The notes beneath the pieces were generated by a model, which searched no databases, was not told where the DNA came from, and worked only from the letters and a program-made list of their open reading frames with translations. 64,000 nt of DNA from Bradyrhizobium sp. ISRA430 (lineage in GTDB: Bacteria; Pseudomonadota; Alphaproteobacteria; Rhizobiales; Xanthobacteraceae). The translations under genes were made by a program, and so were the position numbers. Positions 9,572 to 18,710 of the stretch are shown here, piece after piece (the first letter of the stretch is position 1; each line of letters begins with the position of its first letter). Location: assembly GCF_029909975.1 (NCBI RefSeq), contig NZ_CP094516.1, positions 1,860,001-1,924,000 of the forward strand, given 5' to 3'.

Positions 9572-11527
9572 TCACTCGGCGGCCGCAGGCGTCGTCAGGA
9601 CATCCTGGACCGGCGGCGGCTCCCGGTTGGGCGCCTCGCTGCTCTCGCCCATCCTTGCCAGTTTCTCGCGCGCCGCCTCGGCCTCGCGCTGCCTGTTCCA
9701 CATGCCGGCATAGAGGCCGCCGAGCGCGAGCAGGCTCGTGTGGGTGCCGCGCTCGGCGATGCGGCCCTGCTCCAGCACGATGATCTCGTCGGCGCCGACG
9801 ATGGTGGAAAGCCGGTGCGCGATCACAAGCGAGGTGCGGTTCTTGGCGACGCGGTCGAGCGCACCCTGGATCTCGTGCTCGGTATGCGTGTCGAGCGCCG
9901 AGGTCGCCTCGTCCAGCACCAGGATCGGCGGCGCTTTCAGGACGGTGCGCGCGATCGCCACCCGCTGCTTCTCGCCGCCCGACAGCTTCAACCCGCGCTC
10001 GCCGACCTGGGTCTCGTAACCCTTCGGCGCCATGCGGATGAAATGGTCGATCTGCGCGAGCCGTGCCGCCTGCTCGACCTCGGCGTCGCTGGCGTCCCAG
10101 CGGCCATAGCGGATGTTGTAGCGGATGGTGTCGTTGAACAGCACGGTATCCTGCGGCACCATGCCGATCGAGGCACGCAGCGAGCCCTGCGTGACGTCGC
10201 GAATGTCCTGGCCGTCGATCAGGATCTTTCCGCCGGACACGTCATAGAGGCGGAACAGGAGGCGCGAGATGGTCGATTTGCCGGCGCCCGAGGGACCTAC
10301 GATCGCGACCGTCTTGCCGGCCGGCACCTCGAAGCTGATGCCCTTGAGGATCGGCCGCGCCGCTTCATAGGCGAAGCGCACGTCCTCGAAGCGCACGGTG
10401 CCCGAAGAGACCATGAGCGGCTTCGCATTCGGCGCGTCCTTGATCTCGGCCTCGCGTCCCAGCACGCCAAACATCTTCTCGATGTCGATGATCGCCTGCT
10501 TGATCTCGCGATAGACCATGCCCATGAAATTGAGCGGCTGGTAGAGCTGGATCATCATGGCGTTGATGAGCACGAAATCGCCGACCGTGTTGTGTCCCTG
10601 GCGCACGCCGATCGCGCACATCAGCATGGTCGCCGTGAGTCCCAGCGTGAAGATCACGGCCTGGCCGGTGTTGAGCACGGCGAGCGAGGTATAGCTGTGG
10701 GTACTGGTCTCCTCGTAGCGCGCGATCGAGCGGTCGTAGCGCTGCGCCTCGCGCGCCTCGGCGCCGAAATACTTCACCGTCTCGTAGTTGAGCAGCGAGT
10801 CGATCGCCTTGGTGTTCGCCTCGGTGTCGGAATCGTTCATCTTGCGGCGGATGCCGATCCGCCACTCGGTCGCGATGTAGGTGTAGTACATGTAGACCGC
10901 GACGGTGATCAGGGTGGCGACCACGTAGCGCCAGTCGAACTGCCAGAACAGCACGGCCATCAAGAGCGAGACCTCGACGATGGTCGGGATGAGCTGCAAG
11001 ATCACCATGCGCACGATGACCTCGATGCCCTCGCGGCCGCGCTCGAGCACGCGCGTCAGACCGCCGGTCTTGCGCTCGAGGTGGAAGCGCAGCGACAGTT
11101 CGTGCATGTGGATGAAGGTGATGGCGGCGAGCTTGCGCACGGCATGCATGGCGACGCGGGCAAAGATGCCGTCGCGCCACTGCGTCAATACCGCCATCAG
11201 GATGCGCATCGCGCCGTAGCTCGCGGTCAGCAGCAGGGGCGATGCGATCACCCAGAGATGCCAGTTGTCAGCCTGTAGCGGCGCAGTGTTGGCGCCGGTC
11301 AACGCATCCGTCGCCCATTTGAAGCTGAACGGCACGGTCAGCGTGATCAGCTTGGCCGCGAGCAACAGCACCATCGACCAGACCACGCGCATCTTCAGGT
11401 CGAAACGGTCGCTCGGCCAGATATAGGGCCACAGATGCGCCAGCGTCCCGATCAGGGTAGCCCGCTCCGGCAATGTGGCGGCCGCTTGGGGCGCTTCGGC
11501 GCCGACGGGCGAATGAGGGTGATCCAT
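9572..11527 (-). CDS. ABC exporter, fused permease and ATPase, Atm1/HMT1 type
   Basis: 651 residues. The N-terminal half is a six-helix exporter membrane domain; the C-terminal half is a nucleotide-binding domain with Walker A GPSGAGKS at 411-418, signature LSGGEKQR, Walker [13 protein letters not shown] and the switch histidine in IAHRLST. The loop [19 protein letters not shown] and overall layout match the Atm1 / heavy-metal-tolerance exporters, which move glutathione-linked sulfur or metal species out of the cytosol or matrix. That substrate is known for the family and inferred here. It is divergent from the LOG gene with about 200 bp between starts. Confidence 0.9.
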   Translation of the reverse strand: MDHPHSPVGAEAPQAAATLPERATLIGTLAHLWPYIWPSDRFDLKMRVVWSMVLLLAAKLITLTVPFSFKWATDALTGANTAPLQADNWHLWVIASPLLLTASYGAMRILMAVLTQWRDGIFARVAMHAVRKLAAITFIHMHELSLRFHLERKTGGLTRVLERGREGIEVIVRMVILQLIPTIVEVSLLMAVLFWQFDWRYVVATLITVAVYMYYTYIATEWRIGIRRKMNDSDTEANTKAIDSLLNYETVKYFGAEAREAQRYDRSIARYEETSTHSYTSLAVLNTGQAVIFTLGLTATMLMCAIGVRQGHNTVGDFVLINAMMIQLYQPLNFMGMVYREIKQAIIDIEKMFGVLGREAEIKDAPNAKPLMVSSGTVRFEDVRFAYEAARPILKGISFEVPAGKTVAIVGPSGAGKSTISRLLFRLYDVSGGKILIDGQDIRDVTQGSLRASIGMVPQDTVLFNDTIRYNIRYGRWDASDAEVEQAARLAQIDHFIRMAPKGYETQVGERGLKLSGGEKQRVAIARTVLKAPPILVLDEATSALDTHTEHEIQGALDRVAKNRTSLVIAHRLSTIVGADEIIVLEQGRIAERGTHTSLLALGGLYAGMWNRQREAEAAREKLARMGESSEAPNREPPPVQDVLTTPAAAE

Positions 11528-11727
11528 CCAAAAGCCTGAAGGCCCGCCGGATGCGGGCCCGTTGAGATTTGCAATTTTCGCCTGTCATATAGAGGCTTCC
11601 GCGCCTGAACGCACCCCGCCAGGAACCAATTCTTTGATTGTTTGTCGTCATTTACCGGTAGATCTTCGGGGTACGCGAATCACCGATTGGGCTTGACGCC
11701 CCTTCGCTGCAATGCATCATGGAGCCA

Positions 11728-12333
11728 ATGAGCACGATCAAAACCGTCTGTGTCTATTGTGGCTCCGGCCCTGGAACAAATCCCCGCTTCATCGAAGGCG
11801 CCAAAGCGTTCGGCAAGGCCCTCGCCGAGAACAACGTCCGCCTCGTCTATGGCGGCGGCTCGCTCGGCATGATGGGAGCGGTTGCAACCTCGACCCTCGA
11901 TCATGGCGGCAGCGTCACCGGCATCATTCCGGATTTCCTGACGCTGCGCGAGAACGCGCTGACCCGCGTGCAGGAGATGATCGTCACCCCCGACATGCAC
12001 GAGCGCAAGCGGCTGATGTTCGAACGCTCCGACGCCTTCGTGGCGCTGCCGGGCGGCGTCGGCACGCTGGAGGAGCTGGTCGAGCAGCTCACCTGGAAGC
12101 AGCTCGGCCGTCACGCCAAGCCCGTGCTGCTCGCCAATATCGATAATTTCTGGGAGCCGCTGTTCTCGTTGCTGTCGCACATGCGCCAGACACAATTCAT
12201 TCGCGACGGCCTCAAGGTCGACATCCTCAAGGCCGACCGCGTCGAGGAGATCCTGCCGAAGCTGAAGTCGGCTGCGGCGCAGGTCGCCGAGGCGGAGAAG
12301 GATCTCGCGCCGGACGTGGCGCGGCGGCTCTAA
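11728..12333 (+). CDS. LOG-family protein (TIGR00730), putative nucleotide 5'-monophosphate phosphoribohydrolase
   Basis: 201 residues from the second ATG, which has GGAG seven bases upstream; an ATG at 11719 would add three residues. The Rossmann-like lysine-decarboxylase/LOG fold has VYCGSGPG near the N-terminus, VYGGGSLGMMG, and the family motif PGGVGTLEE. LOG proteins release free bases, including cytokinins, from nucleoside 5'-monophosphates. In a plant-associated bacterium a cytokinin role is possible, but the family is widespread and not specific to it. The gene is convergent with the VOC gene, only a few bases away. Confidence 0.9.
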   Translation: MSTIKTVCVYCGSGPGTNPRFIEGAKAFGKALAENNVRLVYGGGSLGMMGAVATSTLDHGGSVTGIIPDFLTLRENALTRVQEMIVTPDMHERKRLMFERSDAFVALPGGVGTLEELVEQLTWKQLGRHAKPVLLANIDNFWEPLFSLLSHMRQTQFIRDGLKVDILKADRVEEILPKLKSAAAQVAEAEKDLAPDVARRL

Positions 12334-12337
12334 CGGC

Positions 12338-12715
12338 CTACTCCGCCGGAAACGTCACCGCCTCGATCCGGTTGCCGTCGGGATCGACGACGAAGGCCGC
12401 GTAGTAGCGCACGCGGTCATGCGGACGGATGCCCGGCACACCGTCCGATGCGCCACCCGCCGCAAGCGCCGCAGCGTGAAACGCATCGACCTCAGACGTT
12501 GTCCTCGCACGCAGGCAGATGTGCACGCCGCTCTCGGGCGATACATACGGCATGCCCTCGCGCAGGTTGATCCAGAACTCGGGGTAGGACTTGCCGAAGC
12601 CGACCGTCCGTGGCCGCGTGACGAGCCGCGCGAGCCCGAGGGCCGCGAGGGTTGCTTCGTAGAATCTTGCCGAGCGTTCGAGATCGCCGACGCCGACGGA
12701 GATGTGGTCGATCAT
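12338..12715 (-). CDS. VOC-superfamily (glyoxalase/bleomycin-resistance fold) protein
   Basis: 125 residues with the paired beta-alpha-beta-beta-beta layout of the vicinal-oxygen-chelate superfamily. It opens IDHISVGVGDLERSARFYEA and ends FVVDPDGNRIEAV, both typical. Likely metal ligands are H4 and the Glu in NRIEAV. Substrate is not deducible; most close relatives are uncharacterised lactoylglutathione-lyase-like proteins. It stands alone between the LOG gene and an extragenic repeat. Confidence 0.88.
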   Translation of the reverse strand: MIDHISVGVGDLERSARFYEATLAALGLARLVTRPRTVGFGKSYPEFWINLREGMPYVSPESGVHICLRARTTSEVDAFHAAALAAGGASDGVPGIRPHDRVRYYAAFVVDPDGNRIEAVTFPAE

Positions 12716-12737
12716 TGGTGACGCTTCCCCCTCTCCT

Positions 12738-12824
12738 CGTCATTGCGAGCGAAGCGAAGCAATCCAGAAGTGTATCCGCGGAGACAGTCTGGATTGCTTC
12801 GTCGCTTTGCTCCTCGCAATGACG
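12738..12824. repeat. Palindromic extragenic repeat, family A (copy 1)
   Basis: 87-bp imperfect inverted repeat starting CGTCATTGCGAGCGAAGCGA and ending in its near complement CGCAATGACG, with the second conserved block AATCCAGA/TCTGGATT inside. It matches copies at 31909-31988 and 63488-63567. It sits between the 5' end of the VOC gene and the 3' end of cimA. Confidence 0.85.
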
Positions 12825-12836
12825 GTATTTGTGCGC

Positions 12837-14444
12837 CTACGCCGGCGCGCCCGACTTCACGAGCTTGTAGATCACCGAATCCATCAGCGCCTGGAACGAG
12901 GCGTCGATGATGTTCGGGGACACGCCGACCGTGGTCCAGCTATCGCCGCTCTCGTCTTCGCTCTCGATCAGGACGCGCGTGACCGCGCCGGTGCCGCCGT
13001 TGAGGATGCGCACGCGGTAGTCGATCAGCTTCAGGCCCTCGATGTATTTCTGGTACTTGCCGAGATCCTTGCGCAGTGCGACGTCAAGCGCGTTGACGGG
13101 GCCGTTGCCTTCGGCCGCCGAGATCAGGTGCTCGCCGGCGACGTCGACCTTCACCACGGCCAGCGCCACGGTGACGCGCTCGCCGAGCGCGTTGTAGCGC
13201 TGCTCGACATTGACGTCGAACTGCTCGACCTCGAAATAATGCGGCACCTTGCCGAGCGTGCGACGCGCCAGGAGCTCGAACGAGGCGTTGGCGGATTCAT
13301 AGGCGTAGCCGGCCGCCTCGCGCTCCTTCAGCTCCTCGACCAACCGCGTCAGCTTCGGATCGCTCTTCTCGTAAGCAATGCCGGCACGGTCGAGCTCGGC
13401 AATGACGTTGGAGCGGCCCGCCTGGTCGGACACCAGCACCTTGCGGTGATTGCCGACCGCGTCAGGCGCGACATGTTCGTAGGTCTGGGGATCCTTCAGC
13501 ACGGCCGAGGCGTGGATGCCGGTCTTGGTAACGAAAGCGCTCTCGCCGACATAGGCCGCGTGCCGGTTCGGCGCGCGGTTGAGCATGTCATCGAGCATGC
13601 GCGAGACCTTTACCAGGCTTGCCAGCTTCTCGCCCGTCACACCGATCTCGAAGACGTCCGAAAACTCCTTCTTGAGCTTCAGCGTCGGGATCAGCGAGCA
13701 GAGATTGGCGTTGCCGCAACGCTCCCCGAGCCCGTTCAGCGTGCCCTGGATCTGCCGCACGCCGGCGCGCACTGCAGCGAGCGAATTCGCCACCGCCTGC
13801 TCGGTGTCGTTATGGGCGTGGATGCCGACGTGATCGCCGGGGATGTGCTCGAGGACCTCGGTAACGATGGCCTCGACTTCGTGCGGCATGATGCCGCCAT
13901 TGGTGTCGCACAGCACGACCCAGCGCGCGCCGGCCTCATAGGCCGCCTTGGCGCAGGCGAGCGCGAAGCTCGCGTCTTCCTTGTAGCCGTCGAAGAAATG
14001 CTCGCAATCGAGCATCACCTCGCGGCCGGCGGCTTTTGCTGCGCTGACGCTGTCGCGGATCGAGGCGAGGTTTTCGTCCTTGGTGGTCTCGAGCGCGACG
14101 CGGACCTGATAGGCCGAGGATTTTGCGACGAAGCAGATCGCATCGGCCTTTGCCTCGAGTAGCGCGGCCACACCGGGATCGTTGGAGACTGAGCGGCCTG
14201 CCCGACGCGTCATGCCGAAGGCGGTGAAACGCGCATGGCTGAGCTCCGGCCTGGTGCCGAAAAATTCGGTGTCGAGCGGATTGGCGCCGGGATAACCACC
14301 CTCGACATAGTCGATGCCGAGTTCATCCAGCATTGTCGCGATGATCTGCTTGTCGGCCAGCGTGAAATCGACGCCATTGGTCTGCGCGCCGTCGCGCAGC
14401 GTGGTGTCGAACAGATAGAGGCGCTCTTTTGCTTGCGTGCTCAT
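12837..14444 (-). CDS. cimA: (R)-citramalate synthase
   Basis: 535 residues. Condenses pyruvate and acetyl-CoA to citramalate, the threonine-independent entry to isoleucine. The N-terminal HMGL-like TIM barrel opens LFDTTLRDGAQ, with the metal/substrate Asp at residue 13. GIHAHNDTE supplies the metal-binding HxH. The C-terminal LeuA-type allosteric domain covers about the last 140 residues and usually senses a branched-chain amino acid. The length fits CimA rather than the shorter homocitrate synthases or LeuA. Confidence 0.93.
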   Translation of the reverse strand: MSTQAKERLYLFDTTLRDGAQTNGVDFTLADKQIIATMLDELGIDYVEGGYPGANPLDTEFFGTRPELSHARFTAFGMTRRAGRSVSNDPGVAALLEAKADAICFVAKSSAYQVRVALETTKDENLASIRDSVSAAKAAGREVMLDCEHFFDGYKEDASFALACAKAAYEAGARWVVLCDTNGGIMPHEVEAIVTEVLEHIPGDHVGIHAHNDTEQAVANSLAAVRAGVRQIQGTLNGLGERCGNANLCSLIPTLKLKKEFSDVFEIGVTGEKLASLVKVSRMLDDMLNRAPNRHAAYVGESAFVTKTGIHASAVLKDPQTYEHVAPDAVGNHRKVLVSDQAGRSNVIAELDRAGIAYEKSDPKLTRLVEELKEREAAGYAYESANASFELLARRTLGKVPHYFEVEQFDVNVEQRYNALGERVTVALAVVKVDVAGEHLISAAEGNGPVNALDVALRKDLGKYQKYIEGLKLIDYRVRILNGGTGAVTRVLIESEDESGDSWTTVGVSPNIIDASFQALMDSVIYKLVKSGAPA

Positions 14445-14463
14445 GAACGCCGTCCGTTGTTGT

Positions 14464-14582
14464 TACCTCCCCCCTTGCGGGAGAGGTCGACGATGCGCAG
14501 CATCGCCGGCTGGGGGGTGCCCTGGGAGAGATGGGAGTTTGTGGCTACCCCCCTCCCCAACCCTCCCCCGCAAGGGGGGAGG
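14464..14582. repeat. Palindromic extragenic repeat, family C
   Basis: Long imperfect inverted repeat between the cimA start and the GNAT stop. CTCCCCCCTTGCGGGAGAGG at one side pairs with a CCCTCCCCCGCAAGGGGGGAGGG-type arm at the other, with GATGCGCAGCATC as an inner palindrome. It resembles dispersed palindromic elements common in Bradyrhizobium intergenic DNA. Confidence 0.7.
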
Positions 14583-14622
14583 GAGAAGAGAGAGGATCCC
14601 AGGAGATAAAGGCGCTCCTTGC

Positions 14623-15114
14623 TCATTGCGGTGCTCCGAGCGTCTTCTTCATGGTGGTGTTGGCCAGCCACTCGTCGTTGACAGTGACGCTGTTGCGCTG
14701 CTGGGCAGCGTAGCCGCGCTTGGCGAAGAAGCCCTGTGCGGTGTCGCTGGCATCGACCGTCAGGCTCTTCGCGCCGCGGCCGCCGGCGAGCTTTTCCAGC
14801 GCATCGACCAGCATGGTCGCAATCCCTTGCCGGCTCACTGCCGGGTGCACATAGAGCATGCGGATCTGATCATTGCCGCGCAGCGAGGCAAAGCCCACGG
14901 GCGAACCGTCGAGCGTGGCGATCAGCGTCAGGTCGGCGGCGAGCCGGCGGCCGAATTCCTCGTCCTCCGCCGCCGCCATCCAGGCTTCCTGCTGCGCCTC
15001 GTTGTAGTCGTCGCCGGTCAGCTCCTCGATGCTTGCGGCGAAGATCGCGGCGAGGACCGGCACGTCGGCCGGCAGGAAGGGTCGCAAGCCAGGTTTTGGC
15101 AAAGTCTGTCCCAT
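14623..15114 (-). CDS. GNAT-family N-acetyltransferase
   Basis: 163 residues from the ATG at 15114 (MGQTLPKPGLRPF); upstream in-frame sequence is opposite-strand shadow. The GNAT core is visible: beta-strand segment IRMLYVHPAVSRQGIATMLVDALE holds the acetyl-CoA pyrophosphate loop (R/Q-x-x-G-x-A type), followed by LTVDASDTAQGFFAKRGY, the typical motif B. Substrate is unknown. It starts 5 bp after the stop of the 37-residue membrane microprotein gene, which itself overlaps cysS, so the three form one transcript. Confidence 0.87.
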   Translation of the reverse strand: MGQTLPKPGLRPFLPADVPVLAAIFAASIEELTGDDYNEAQQEAWMAAAEDEEFGRRLAADLTLIATLDGSPVGFASLRGNDQIRMLYVHPAVSRQGIATMLVDALEKLAGGRGAKSLTVDASDTAQGFFAKRGYAAQQRNSVTVNDEWLANTTMKKTLGAPQ

Positions 15115-15119
15115 CGTCC

Positions 15120-15233
15120 TCACCACATCCCATAGAGCTTCAGCGCCAGCGCCACGGCCGCCGCGAGAAGCAGGATTTTCAGCGCAATGTAGTAGAGCCA
15201 ATGCCTGGGAAAGGGCGTGTCGGGCCGCTTCAT
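15120..15233 (-). CDS. 37-residue single-pass membrane microprotein
   Basis: Begins [19 protein letters not shown]. One hydrophobic helix (about residues 14-33, rich in Leu/Ala) ends with the tail KLYGMW. Its ATG overlaps the cysS TGA as ATGA, which implies translational coupling, and its stop is 5 bp before the GNAT start. The short basic N-terminus predicts an N-in membrane orientation. No function is known to me. The tight packing between two real genes, rather than any homology, is the reason for calling it. Confidence 0.6.
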   Translation of the reverse strand: MKRPDTPFPRHWLYYIALKILLLAAAVALALKLYGMW

Positions 15234-16609
15234 CGCGCAACCTCCCAACTCGTCCCCTCCTTGGAATCCTTGATCGCAACCCCCAGCGCGGCGAGCTGAT
15301 CGCGGATGCGATCGGACTCCTTGAAGTCCTTTCGCGCACGCGCCGCGGTCCGCTCCGAAATCAGGCGCTCGACCTCCTTGGCATCGATGCCGCTCGCCTG
15401 CTGCTTGCGCCCCTCCCACTGCGCCGCGCTCTCGGAGAGGAAGCCGAGCAGGCGCAACGATGCCGCCAAAGCGCCCGCATCGCTGCGCAGGCCGTGCAGC
15501 GCCGCAATCGTCAGAGGGGTGTTCAGGTCATCGAGCAACGGTTCAATCACGGACACCGCCGGCTTGCCGGGCTCGACGTCGGCCGCAAGGCGATACCAGT
15601 CGTCGAGCGTCTTGGCGCTCTCTTCCAGAGACTTCAGGGTCCAGTCGATCGGCGAACGGTAATGCGTCTTGAGCATGTTGAGGCGCAGCACCTCGCCCGG
15701 CCAATCCGCGAGCAGGTCGCGGATGGTGATGAAGTTGCCGAGGCTCTTCGACATCTTCTCGCTCTCGACCTGAAGGAATCCGTTGTGCATCCAGTAGTTC
15801 GCCATGCGCGACTGGTGGAAGGCGCAGCAGCTCTGTGCGACCTCGTTCTCGTGGTGCGGAAACACGAGATCGATACCGCCGCCGTGAATGTCGAAATGCT
15901 TACCCAGATGCTTCCAGGCCATGGCCGAGCACTCGACGTGCCAGCCCGGACGGCCCTGCGCCTTGATGCCCGCCGGCGACGGCCATGACGGCTCGCCGGG
16001 CTTGGACGGCTTCCACAGCACGAAGTCAGTCGCATCGCGCTTGTAGGGCGCGACGTCGACGCGGGCGCCGGCGATCATCTCGTCGAGCGAACGCTTCGAC
16101 AGCGCGCCGTAGCGCGGCAGCTCCGAGTTGGCCGCATTCATCGCCTGCGGCGAGAACAGCACGTGATCCTCGGCGACATAGGCAAAGCCGCCGGCGACGA
16201 GCTTTTCGATGATCTCGCGCATCTCACCGATATGCTCGGTCGCGCGCGGCTCGACGCTTGGCCTGAGCGCACCGAGCGCATCGACATCGGCATGAAACTG
16301 CCTGCCCGTCTCCTCGGTGACCTTGCGGATCGCCTCGTTCAGCGGCAGGCCGGGGAAATCCCGCGCGGCGCGATCGTTGATCTTGTCGTCGACGTCGGTG
16401 ATGTTGCGGACGTATTTGACGTGTGCCTCGCCGTAGAGATGGCGCAGCAGCCGGAACAGCACATCGAACACGATCACGGGCCGCGCATTGCCGATATGGG
16501 CGAAGTCATAGACCGTCGGTCCGCAGACATACATGCCGACGTTCTTCGCATCGAGCGGCACGAACGGCCGCTTGTCCTTCGTCAGCGTATCGTAAAGGCG
16601 CAATTCCAT
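15230..16609 (-). CDS. cysS: Cysteinyl-tRNA synthetase
   Basis: 459 residues from the ATG at 16609 ([10 protein letters not shown]), which aligns with the usual CysRS N-terminus; an ATG four codons upstream exists. Class I aminoacyl-tRNA synthetase charging tRNA-Cys. The zinc/substrate cysteine is C29 in [13 protein letters not shown], which also contains the HIGH-type motif, and the KMSKS motif reads KMSKSLGN. Further zinc ligands are seen in WHVECSAM and the HHENE segment. The C-terminal anticodon-binding domain is present. The stop overlaps the microprotein start. Confidence 0.96.
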   Translation of the reverse strand: MELRLYDTLTKDKRPFVPLDAKNVGMYVCGPTVYDFAHIGNARPVIVFDVLFRLLRHLYGEAHVKYVRNITDVDDKINDRAARDFPGLPLNEAIRKVTEETGRQFHADVDALGALRPSVEPRATEHIGEMREIIEKLVAGGFAYVAEDHVLFSPQAMNAANSELPRYGALSKRSLDEMIAGARVDVAPYKRDATDFVLWKPSKPGEPSWPSPAGIKAQGRPGWHVECSAMAWKHLGKHFDIHGGGIDLVFPHHENEVAQSCCAFHQSRMANYWMHNGFLQVESEKMSKSLGNFITIRDLLADWPGEVLRLNMLKTHYRSPIDWTLKSLEESAKTLDDWYRLAADVEPGKPAVSVIEPLLDDLNTPLTIAALHGLRSDAGALAASLRLLGFLSESAAQWEGRKQQASGIDAKEVERLISERTAARARKDFKESDRIRDQLAALGVAIKDSKEGTSWEVAR

Positions 16610-16894
16610 ATGGATACCCATCGGCTGTTGGCCGGGCGTCCAATGCTCTCAATGGTTTTGAGAAAAGACGGCTCCAGCCAGCGAATCGCTAGCTCGTAAT
16701 CTCGCAAATGGCGCAAATGGCGAGGAGACCGTTCATGCGGGAACATATGGGCCACGAAGGGGCCCGGCGTCAAGGGAGCCGCGAAAATGCCGTCTTCTCT
16801 CCGCAAAGCGCGCTCGCCTCGCCATGATCGTTCATCATCCTTAACCTTTTGAGTTTATTCGGAAGCTGGCGGTTCCCCCAGCCCCCGGTGCACC
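16610..16894. other. Intergenic region upstream of cysS and the Cys-rich exported protein
   Basis: Divergent promoter region. A short direct repeat CGCAAATGG is present near 16704-16722. No T-box-like stem or terminator pair and no convincing gene was seen. Confidence 0.4.
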
Positions 16895-17200
16895 ATGCGA
16901 CCCCTGCTCGCGCTCCTCTCCAGTGCCTTCATCGTCGCTGCGACCGCTGCATCGGCGGAGACCCGCGTCTTCATCATCAATAGCCAGGCAGACGGCTACG
17001 GCATCGACCAATGCCTCGCCAGGGGCGAGAAATGCGGCGCGCAGATCGCGCGCACCTATTGCCAGTCGCGGGATTTCGCCCAGGCCTCGGCCTATCGTCG
17101 GGTCGATCCCGACGAAATTACCGGCTCCGTCCCCAAACCCGGCGCAAACTGCTCCCATGGCCATTGCGACGAATATGTTGCAATCACCTGTCAGCGCTGA
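16895..17200 (+). CDS. Small exported six-cysteine protein, unknown function
   Basis: 101 residues. A clear Sec signal peptide (MRPLLALLSSAFIVAATAASA, cleavage after ASA at about residue 21) is followed by an 80-residue mature domain with six cysteines (QCLARGEKC, TYC, NCSHGHC, TC), which suggests three disulfides in the periplasm. No catalytic motif was recognised. It precedes the DUF2865 gene on the same strand with a gap of about 130 bp. Confidence 0.72.
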   Translation: MRPLLALLSSAFIVAATAASAETRVFIINSQADGYGIDQCLARGEKCGAQIARTYCQSRDFAQASAYRRVDPDEITGSVPKPGANCSHGHCDEYVAITCQR

Positions 17201-17327
17201 ATTCGCGCAGAACTGGCGGGTCTTAGACCCAATCTGCACCCCGGAAACGACGTGACGATGCCCCGAGAAGCGGGTATTGGAAGGCGCGCTTTGGCACCAC
17301 CGTCCGTGGGGCCGCGACCTCGCTAGA

Positions 17328-18515
17328 ATGGCGGATATGCCTGAATTTTTGTCCCTGCCTCGCTCTCGTTTCCTCCTTGCAAGTGCCGTGCTTCTGAGCG
17401 CGCTGACGCTCGCCACTGACGCATTCGCGCAGGCAGGTCCGCCCGGACCTCCGCCTCCACCCCCGCAGGGCGGGCTCGGGCCGAACCCGATGTGCGCGCG
17501 GCTGGAGGGACAACTCGCCGCGCTCGACCGCGGCGCGGGTGGCGATCCGGCGCGCGAAGACCAGATCCGTCGCTACCAGGATTCCCAGACCCGCCAGCAG
17601 GCCGAGCTCGATCGCGTCACGATGCAGGCCAAGCGCATGGGCTGCGATTCTTCCGGCTTCTTCTCGCTGTTCAGCGGTCAGTCGGCACAATGCGGTCCAG
17701 TCAACACCCAGATCCAGCAGATGCGCGCCAATCTGGACCAGATCACCGCCAGTCTCGAGCGCTTGCGCGGCGGCGGCCCCGGCGGCTTCAGCCCCGAGCG
17801 CGACAACCAGCGCCGCTCGGTGCTGCTCGCGCTCGCGCAGAACAATTGCGGGCCACAATATGCCAACGCGGCGCAGTCACAGGGCGGCAACTTCCTGAGC
17901 AATCTGTTCGGCGGCGGCAACAGCGCCAACAATCCGCCCGGCGCCCCGCCGCCGGCCGATCTCGGCCCGCAGTCCGGCACCTATCGTACCGTATGTGTCC
18001 GTACCTGCGACGGCGCCTATTTCCCGATCTCGTTCGCGACCGTGCCGGCGCGGTTCCCCGACGACGAGAAGACCTGCAAGGCGCTGTGCCCGGCGGCGGA
18101 CGCGTCACTCTATGCCTATCGCAATCCCGGCGAGGACATGAACTCCGCCGTCTCGGTCAGCGGCCAGCCCTACACGGCGCTGCCGAATGCGTTCAAATTC
18201 CGCAGCGAGTTCAACCCGTCCTGCTCATGCAAGGCTGCGGGCCAGAGCTGGGCCGACGCGCTGAAATCGGTCGACGACAAGGCCGCCGCCGAGCAGCAGG
18301 GCGACATCATCGTCACCGAGGAGAGCGCCAAGAAGATGCAGCAGCGGCAGCTCGCCAAGGGCACGCCCGCCAATGCCAAGAAGGGCGCGCCGCCGCCGGT
18401 CACGGCCAACACGCCGGCCGCGGCACCGCCTGCGGATACGACCACGGCTGCAACCTCCGAGAACAAGCCGATCCGCTCGGTCGGGCCGACCTTCCTGCCG
18501 CAGCAGCAGAAGTAG
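17328..18515 (+). CDS. DUF2865 domain-containing exported protein
   Basis: 395 residues from the ATG at 17328 (or 392 from 17337). A signal peptide of about 30 residues ends ATDAFAQ and is followed by a proline-rich stretch. A Gln/Arg-rich, probably coiled region with paired Cys follows, then the DUF2865 domain (about residues 215-320) with CVRTCDGAYFPIS, ARFPDDEKTCKALCP and CSCKAAGQ. The tail is low-complexity Ala/Pro/Thr. DUF2865 proteins are abundant in Rhizobiales and have no assigned function. Multiple Cys pairs imply disulfide bonding in the periplasm. Confidence 0.85.
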   Translation: MADMPEFLSLPRSRFLLASAVLLSALTLATDAFAQAGPPGPPPPPPQGGLGPNPMCARLEGQLAALDRGAGGDPAREDQIRRYQDSQTRQQAELDRVTMQAKRMGCDSSGFFSLFSGQSAQCGPVNTQIQQMRANLDQITASLERLRGGGPGGFSPERDNQRRSVLLALAQNNCGPQYANAAQSQGGNFLSNLFGGGNSANNPPGAPPPADLGPQSGTYRTVCVRTCDGAYFPISFATVPARFPDDEKTCKALCPAADASLYAYRNPGEDMNSAVSVSGQPYTALPNAFKFRSEFNPSCSCKAAGQSWADALKSVDDKAAAEQQGDIIVTEESAKKMQQRQLAKGTPANAKKGAPPPVTANTPAAAPPADTTTAATSENKPIRSVGPTFLPQQQK

Positions 18516-18530
18516 GCCTCCTTGTGCAAC

Positions 18531-18635
18531 TGTCATGCCCCGCGCAGGCGCGGCATCCAGTACTCCGCGGCACCAGTCGGTTTCTATGACGTCTGCCGCG
18601 GAGTACTCATCATCCGCCTTCGCGGATGGTGACAG
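18531..18635. repeat. Palindromic extragenic repeat, family B (copy 1)
   Basis: About 105 bp, beginning TGTCATGCCCCGCGCAGGCG and ending CGCGGATGGTGACAG, with inner blocks GCATCCAGTACTCCGCGG and its near complement. It matches the copy at 24743-24847. It lies between the ends of the DUF2865 gene and the convergent DUF2189 gene and could act as a terminator. Confidence 0.8.
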
Positions 18636-18710
18636 CGATCAACGGGGGCGCAATCGCCCGTCTCACTCGCAACCGTTATCCCTCGAACGTCGCAACCGGC
18701 GCTCTCGGCG

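Noticed and set aside
9539..11278. 579-codon plus-strand frame opposite the ABC exporter gene
   Set aside because: Translation is His/Arg/Asp-rich with no domain, while the other strand carries every ABC motif.
16610..16894. T-box leader upstream of cysS
   Set aside because: No T-box consensus or antiterminator/terminator pair was seen, and T-boxes are rare in alphaproteobacteria.
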